Shown in pieces: positions 47,085 to 50,870 of a DNA stretch of 50,870 nucleotides. A program made the position numbers and the translations under genes. Numbering within the stretch: the first letter of the stretch is position 1; every line of letters starts with the position of its first letter. The notes beneath the pieces were generated by a model. It saw only the letters and a list, made by a program, of their open reading frames with translations, ran no database searches and was not told where the DNA came from. The stretch is from a virus, in IMG/VR virus record IMGVR_UViG_3300036860_000231, positions 1 through 50,870 of that record; one strand, written 5' to 3'.

Positions 47085-47272
47085 CGGTCACCCCGCTTGG
47101 GGGTACACCAGGGCGCCAGCTCATCGAGGCCGGTCTTGTGGGGGACGGGCTGTTTGAGGGCGGGGATTGGGCGGCCGCGGTTGACTCTAGGGCCGCGGAC
47201 GACTCGCCATGCGATGTCGCGGCCGCAGCGGGGGCAGGGCTTTCGGTCGAGGGTCCGGCGGGTGGTGGTCAT
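47081..47272 (-). CDS. Small zinc-ribbon protein
   Basis: 63 aa with RKPCPRCGRDIAWRVVRG and a later WCTP. Basic. ATGA-coupled. Confidence 0.6.
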   Translation of the reverse strand: MTTTRRTLDRKPCPRCGRDIAWRVVRGPRVNRGRPIPALKQPVPHKTGLDELAPWCTPKRGDR

Positions 47273-47610
47273 GGCGCCACTCCAGGCTCATAGCCGGTCA
47301 CCGGCAAGCCGAGGTGCTTGGCGACCTGTTCGAGGTACCACTGTTTGTGGTGGGCGCCGTCGGTGTGTAGGCCATGGGAGACGATGGCGGTGATCGCGTT
47401 GCGGTGTTCATCTGTGAGCTGAATGTCGCCGTGGCCGGCTTTGCGGGCCTCGCGGGCGATCGCAGACCATGCCAATGACAGCAACGCCTCCCGGACGGTG
47501 TGGTCATGGTCGACCTGACCCATGTGGTCGCCTTCAGCCGCCTGAGCAGCGAGGTTGGCGCAGCTGACGGCCCGCTCGAGCGCGTCGGCAGCCCGGAAAT
47601 AGGGGCTCAC
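47269..47610 (-). CDS. Hypothetical helical protein, GTG start
   Basis: 113 aa: SPYFRAADALERAVSCANLA, EALLSLAWSAIAREARKAG, LTDEHRNAITAIVSHGLHTD. GTG overlaps the upstream stop (GTGA) within the junction repeat. Function unknown. Confidence 0.65.
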   Translation of the reverse strand: MSPYFRAADALERAVSCANLAAQAAEGDHMGQVDHDHTVREALLSLAWSAIAREARKAGHGDIQLTDEHRNAITAIVSHGLHTDGAHHKQWYLEQVAKHLGLPVTGYEPGVAP

Positions 47611-47643
47611 CGGTCGACCTCCCGCTGTGCCGCCTGGTCGAGG
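47607..47643 (-). repeat. 37-bp junction repeat, copy A
   Basis: Perfect copy of 48028-48064. Encodes LDQAAQREVDR, the stop and the GTG of the next gene. Confidence 0.95.
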
Positions 47644-47795
47644 GCCTTCTCGAATAGCTCTGCCCATTCCCACGGCTCAAGAGCGCCATATTCGGCGATG
47701 TAATAGCTGATGGTCTTCTGTAGCCGCTCGACCTGGTCTTGTGCCTCGAAGGTGTTGCGGTCGGCCTGGTCGAGGGGGCGGCGGGCGGCGGTCAT
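47607..47795 (-). CDS. Small coiled-coil protein ending LDQAAQREVDR
   Basis: 62 aa: FEAQDQVERLQKTISYYIAE, helical, with the repeated C-terminus. ATGA-coupled to the upstream zinc-ribbon gene. Function unknown. Confidence 0.65.
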   Translation of the reverse strand: MTAARRPLDQADRNTFEAQDQVERLQKTISYYIAEYGALEPWEWAELFEKALDQAAQREVDR

Positions 47796-48031
47796 GGGTG
47801 CAGGTCCTCTTCCGCCCAGTGGACCCGCAGTTCACGCATTCGCTTTCTGTCTTCGAGCGCGTCGGCGATGATGATGCGGCGGACCTGTTCGGCCGACAGG
47901 TAGTGGCAGTGGCATTGGCAACCCCACAGGCCACATTCGTCGCAGCGAGCGTCGAAGCAGGCGCGGGACAGTGGCCCGGGGTGGCCCATCTTTCGTTCGG
48001 CGATTCTCGCCGCGACCTCTTCGCCGGTCAC
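47792..48031 (-). CDS. Zinc-ribbon protein, GTG start
   Basis: 79 aa: TGEEVAARIAERKMGHPGPL, CDECGLWGCQCHCHYLSAEQ with five closely spaced Cys and two His. GTG overlaps the preceding stop (GTGA). Last helix charged. Confidence 0.65.
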   Translation of the reverse strand: MTGEEVAARIAERKMGHPGPLSRACFDARCDECGLWGCQCHCHYLSAEQVRRIIIADALEDRKRMRELRVHWAEEDLHP

Positions 48032-48064
48032 CGGTCGACCTCCCGCTGTGCCGCCTGGTCGAGG
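48028..48064 (-). repeat. 37-bp junction repeat, copy B
   Basis: Perfect copy of 47607-47643, again over a gene end and the following GTG start. Confidence 0.95.
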
Positions 48065-48297
48065 TGTCCCCATCGGATGGCGGTCCGTTGCCGCTGGCAG
48101 GCAACTCGAGCATGGCTCAGAGCGGTGTCGAGATCCAGGTTGAACGGCGCATACGAGAGGGCGAGGCCGGCTGCCTGGATGGCCTGGTGGAGGTCGGGCG
48201 GGCCGGCCGGGGCGCCCGTGGGATTGGTTGCCCCGGCCGGCCCGGTCACATCGGCACCGCTCCCGCGTTGTTCGGGTACCCAAACCGGGACCTGCAT
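48028..48297 (-). CDS. Small protein ending LDQAAQREVDR
   Basis: 89 aa from ATG at 48297 (AGGGAGG eight bases upstream; other in-frame starts at 48303 and 48306). Ala/Gly/Pro-rich N-terminus, then DLHQAIQAAGLALSYAPFNL. Shares its last 11 residues with the gene at 47607. Confidence 0.65.
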   Translation of the reverse strand: MQVPVWVPEQRGSGADVTGPAGATNPTGAPAGPPDLHQAIQAAGLALSYAPFNLDLDTALSHARVACQRQRTAIRWGHLDQAAQREVDR

Positions 48298-48299
48298 GG

Positions 48300-48478
48300 T
48301 CATCACCTCCCTGGGGCTGCTCGACCTTGGGGTCGGCCAAGTCCTTGAACTGGTCTGTCACGTCGTACTTGGTGATGGCTTCGATGCGGCCTTTCTCAGC
48401 GTCGAGGACCTTGTAGCGCGTGACGACATAGACATGGTCGGTAAGCCCACTACGCATGAGCTGGGGATGCTGCGGCAT
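48300..48478 (-). CDS. Small protein, 3' end unresolved
   Basis: Codes for PQHPQLMRSGLTDHVYVVTR, then EAITKYDVTDQFKDLADPKV. Its frame has no stop before the next gene; it stays open to 47792 through that gene's other frame. A one-base difference would let it end at TGA 48300-48302, right at the next start. ATG at 48478 overlaps the annealing-like gene's stop. Confidence 0.5.
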
Positions 48479-49374
48479 CAGTCCTCCCCTTCGTCGAGGA
48501 GGTTCGGCGCCAGCCCGGGGTGACCCTCGGCTTCCCCGTCCTCGGGCTGGACCGGGCTGGCGGCCGCCTGGTCCGCGGCGGAGCCCCGGGGGGACTGCGG
48601 CTCCGCCGCGGACACCTTGGCACCAGCCGGCCGGCCAGGGTCGCCGTCGTCACCAGCCGGCCGGCTGGAGGAAACCTCACGCTCGATCGCACGTTCAAGC
48701 TGCCGCAGCTGCCCCTTGGCGAGCGGCCGCTCATAGCCCTTGGACTCGAGCCACGTGGCGACCCACTCCCGCAGGCCATGATCTTGGATGCGCTGGCCGA
48801 GGTCGGCGTGGGCGCGCTGCTGCTCAGCGAGGTCTTTCCAGCCCGGTGCCACGCCCTTGCCGCCCGACACGGTCTCCCCGCGGGCGGCGGCGGCCTCCAT
48901 CTCCTCAGCGGGGGTGGTGTCGTAGCCGGCGAGCTTCATCACGAACCCGAGCGGCATCCGCAGCGCCTTCGAGCTCGCACGGGTGATCGCCATGCTGCGG
49001 AGTTGGAAGCTCGGTGCGTCCCGCCATTTGGCGTTCTCGTCGCGGGTGCATTGTGCGTCTGCGCGGCCCACGATAGTGCCGGCCATGGTGCGGGCCTCGA
49101 CGGTCGCCTCGTAGCCGACCTCGATGTACTCGGGATCGAGGATGGGTCCGGATGAGACTGTGACGGCGAACACGCCGAGCATGGTCCCTGCGAGGGTCCA
49201 CCCTTCGAGGAAGACGTGCTCGGACTGGCCAATCCGCTTGGCGAGTTGGCGTTCTCGGATGAGGGGAGCGATGACATCGGCGATGGCGGTGGCGCGGGCG
49301 ACGATGGCGTGCGGGGTCGCGTCGCCGAACAGGGTCATCGCCTGCCGGTCGGGGCTGAGGTCGAGTTCGCTCAT
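48478..49374 (-). CDS. Recombination/annealing-type protein (putative)
   Basis: 298 aa. HVFLEGWTLAGTMLGVFAV, FQLRSMAITRASSKALRMPL, GFVMKLAGYDTTPAEEM is a pattern I associate with phage proteins placed among recombination genes (ERF/Rad52-like in style). C-terminal 90 residues are low-complexity, as in single-strand annealing proteins. ATG at 49374 overlaps the upstream stop (ATGA). Confidence 0.5.
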   Translation of the reverse strand: MSELDLSPDRQAMTLFGDATPHAIVARATAIADVIAPLIRERQLAKRIGQSEHVFLEGWTLAGTMLGVFAVTVSSGPILDPEYIEVGYEATVEARTMAGTIVGRADAQCTRDENAKWRDAPSFQLRSMAITRASSKALRMPLGFVMKLAGYDTTPAEEMEAAAARGETVSGGKGVAPGWKDLAEQQRAHADLGQRIQDHGLREWVATWLESKGYERPLAKGQLRQLERAIEREVSSSRPAGDDGDPGRPAGAKVSAAEPQSPRGSAADQAAASPVQPEDGEAEGHPGLAPNLLDEGED

Positions 49375-49568
49375 GCGTTCACCCACGCCTCGAACCAGTG
49401 GTGGATGCCGAGGTTGCTTGCCTGCGGGACCGGGTCGGGCGTGAGGTGGACTCCCAGGTTGTTTGCCTGCGGGATCGGAGCCTGGATGCCGTGCTTGGCC
49501 CCTCGGCATTGGGTACAGCGGCACCGCTTCGGGTCACTGCTTGAGTGTTCGCATTGAAGGTTGTGCAT
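49371..49568 (-). CDS. Cys-rich CxC-xx-C protein
   Basis: 65 aa. CEHSSSDPKRCRCTQCRGAK with following HG is a zinc motif seen in actinobacterial and phage small proteins. Imperfect internal repeat (PIPQANNLGVHLTPD / PVPQASNLGIHHWFE). It overlaps the preceding gene by 35 bases. Confidence 0.7.
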   Translation of the reverse strand: MHNLQCEHSSSDPKRCRCTQCRGAKHGIQAPIPQANNLGVHLTPDPVPQASNLGIHHWFEAWVNA

Positions 49569-49923
49569 CAGGTGCTCCTCTGCTTGGCAAAGAGGGCGAA
49601 CTGCCGCTCATGGTTGAGGCAGTGGCGTCCACCTCGCCTTTCAGCGCGTCAATCCACGGGTCATCGTCCGATGGGAGTTCCGGAGCGATATCGCCAGCGG
49701 GCTGGTCGTGCGCCTGCACCCAGTCCGGGTTGGGTTCCGGGACGGGAACGGCGGGTGGGATCCAGCCGTCCTTGATGGCCAGGGCGGTCCCGGCCTCGAG
49801 GATGGCCAGCGCCTGCTCGTCGAGGTTCCATTCGCGCTCGGGGAGGTCGGCGAGCCGCTGGAGGGTCTGGACACGGCGGCTGATGAACTGGCCAGTGCGA
49901 GGATTTCGACAGGGATTGACCAT
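49534..49923 (-). CDS. Hypothetical acidic protein
   Basis: 129 aa: VNPCRNPRTGQFISRRVQTL, LADLPEREWNLDEQALAILE, then Pro/Asp-rich. ATG at 49923 overlaps the stop of a 10-codon ORF (TGATG). No motif recognised. Confidence 0.6.
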   Translation of the reverse strand: MVNPCRNPRTGQFISRRVQTLQRLADLPEREWNLDEQALAILEAGTALAIKDGWIPPAVPVPEPNPDWVQAHDQPAGDIAPELPSDDDPWIDALKGEVDATASTMSGSSPSLPSRGAPDAQPSMRTLKQ

Positions 49924-49955
49924 CACTTTCCCCCCGTGACCTTGTCGTCGATCAT
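49923..49955 (-). CDS. 10-codon coupled mini-ORF
   Basis: MIDDKVTGGK, overlapping the preceding stop (ATGA) and the following ATG (TGATG). Probably a coupling peptide; could be chance. Confidence 0.35.
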   Translation of the reverse strand: MIDDKVTGGK

Positions 49956-50149
49956 TCGGCGACCTTCCCTGGGCGGAGCGGCTTGGTGAGCAGGGCGGCA
50001 CGAGCCGCCGCGATGTGACCACGGATCACGTGGATCCGCGCGACGGTGAGGGGCTTGTCCAGGCCCTTGTCGGCGTAGTACAGCCGGTCCAGCGCGGTGG
50101 TGACCAGCTCGTCGCGGGTGGGCAACTCCGCCCTCGCCGGGGCGGTCAT
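49952..50149 (-). CDS. Small helical protein
   Basis: 65 aa: PTRDELVTTALDRLYYADKG, RIHVIRGHIAAARAALLTKP. Helical, basic. ATGA-coupled to the excisionase-like gene. Confidence 0.6.
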   Translation of the reverse strand: MTAPARAELPTRDELVTTALDRLYYADKGLDKPLTVARIHVIRGHIAAARAALLTKPLRPGKVAE

Positions 50150-50358
50150 GGAGTGCCACCGTCCGACTCGCCGATTGGGATCTCACGGGCGGCGCGGAGC
50201 ATGCGAACCGCCTGCTCCGGGAAGCGTCGCTGCCCGCCGAGGGTCCGGATGTGCGGGAGCTTGCCCTCCTTGGCCCAACGCAGGACGGTTTTCTCGCCGA
50301 CATGGAAAAGGGCTGCGACCTCGCCGGTCTTCAGGTACCGCTCTGTGGTTGGTGGCAT
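50146..50358 (-). CDS. Excisionase-like HTH (MerR/HTH_17 type)
   Basis: 70 aa: RYLKTGEVAALFHVGEKTVLRW is the HTH, followed by GKLPHIRTLGGQRRFPEQAV, the beta-wing with conserved GG-x-R-R-F. Typical of small phage excisionases or MerR-like helpers. 78 bases before it hold no gene and may be a promoter. Confidence 0.82.
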   Translation of the reverse strand: MPPTTERYLKTGEVAALFHVGEKTVLRWAKEGKLPHIRTLGGQRRFPEQAVRMLRAAREIPIGESDGGTP

Positions 50359-50436
50359 CTGCTATCCTTCCGTTGTTGCGAGGGCTAGGTCGTTGGGTGG
50401 CGTCGTCTCGGGGCTTCGGGACGGCACCGCTGGCGT

Positions 50437-50724
50437 TCACGGACTCGTTGTGGGGATGAGCTCGACCCGGCCGCCACAGCGGGGGCAGGGCTTGCGGGTC
50501 ATGGCTTCCCTGTCATTCCGGTAGGTGGCTTCGAAGTCGAACCGGTAGGGGTGCTCTGCGGACCCGTCACCGGTTGACACGGCTGCCCCTCGGATGAACC
50601 GCTCGCCCTTCCAGCCGCAGGGCTCGCCATTGGTTGGCCGCTCGTAATGCACGGGGCCAAGGCCAAACGGTGCTGGATCCCTGGCGACTTGGCCGCCGCC
50701 GGCGCAGCGGACGTTGGCGCTCAT
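50437..50724 (-). CDS. Zinc-ribbon small protein
   Basis: 95 aa. GLGPVHYERPTNGEPCGWKG in the first half, KPCPRCGGRVELIP at the end. The ATG overlaps the upstream small membrane gene (ATGA). The 5' part is repeated at 1-92. Unknown function. Confidence 0.7.
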   Translation of the reverse strand: MSANVRCAGGGQVARDPAPFGLGPVHYERPTNGEPCGWKGERFIRGAAVSTGDGSAEHPYRFDFEATYRNDREAMTRKPCPRCGGRVELIPTTSP

Positions 50725-50846
50725 CGGCGGGCCTTGCGGTAGGTAGTGACCCACCGGCGTCGGCGGGCGCGGCGGACGGCGACCCGGACGGCCACCGGCG
50801 GGGTGGCAAGGATCGTCAGGAGCAGGACGGCGGCGGCCACCCTCAT
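50721..50846 (-). CDS. Small membrane protein, 41 aa (right copy)
   Basis: Same gene as 89-214 with A17P, L22V and I24V changes; hydrophobic N-terminus and basic tail conserved. Confidence 0.6.
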   Translation of the reverse strand: MRVAAAVLLLTILATPPVAVRVAVRRARRRRWVTTYRKARR

Positions 50847-50870
50847 GGCCCTCTCCCCCCACCCGGGTCG
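50843..50870 (-). CDS. Charged protein, 3' end only (cut by window end)
   Basis: The last 8 residues and stop of the gene seen complete at 211-630. It is truncated here by the end of the window. Confidence 0.6.

Larger units (their letters stand above)
50633..50870. repeat. Right copy of 238-bp terminal direct repeat
   Basis: Copy of 1-238 with 8 base differences, at positions equivalent to 128, 134, 140, 145, 151, 158, 164 and 166. Confidence 0.95.

Overview
The window is an almost complete genome of a temperate tailed phage (siphovirus-type) that very probably infects a high-GC Gram-positive host (Actinomycetota). The signs are very high GC, many GTG/TTG starts, a TTGACA-17-TAGGGT promoter, an HK97-type head module, a tail-tube/tape-measure module with a frameshifted chaperone, a GH25 endolysin, a tyrosine integrase and a divergent repressor region. 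Bases 1-238 recur at 50633-50870 with 8 differences, so the sequence is circular or terminally redundant, about 50.6 kb long, and was probably assembled from a mixed population. I cannot name a host genus.

Layout. (1) 2.3-5.0 kb: lysogeny region. A leftward XRE regulator faces a rightward operon (repressor-like protein, membrane protein, 15-codon mini-ORF, zinc-ribbon protein, tyrosine recombinase), with two small leftward genes behind it. (2) 5.0-6.3 kb: short rightward accessory operon. Each gene is preceded by a GC-rich dyad, and the operon ends in a 17-bp-arm hairpin shared with the convergent late genes. (3) 39.1 kb down to 6.5 kb, leftward: late genes in the order HNH, terminase small and large, membrane protein, portal, protease, major capsid protein, SAP-like protein, zinc finger, glycosyltransferase-FkbM fusion, secreted protein, HNH-AP2, beta-sandwich virion proteins, repeat protein, connectors, tail tube, chaperones, tape measure, tail-tip proteins with a GH26-like hydrolase, membrane/lysis proteins, GH25 endolysin, lipoprotein nuclease and holin-like protein. 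(4) 40.5-39.4 kb: a DUF433/PIN-like toxin-antitoxin pair next to HNH genes. (5) 50.9 kb down to 40.5 kb, continuing across the ends into 2.5-0 kb, leftward: early/accessory operon of very small, translationally coupled genes, many with zinc ribbons, plus a ParB-like protein, a ParB-MT-A70 adenine methyltransferase fusion, a winged-helix DNA-binding protein, an annealing-protein-like gene and an excisionase-like HTH.

Two themes deserve attention. First, the phage carries many possible host- or virion-modifying functions: glycosyl/methyl transfer, a surface lipoprotein HNH nuclease, secreted proteins, a toxin-antitoxin pair and a polysaccharide hydrolase on the tail. Second, gene junctions (3' tail, stop and ribosome-binding site, or start codon) are repeatedly duplicated, sometimes leaving tiny coupled ORFs. 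This suggests that small genes are gained by junction duplication. Functional calls come from motif reading only; no database search was possible.
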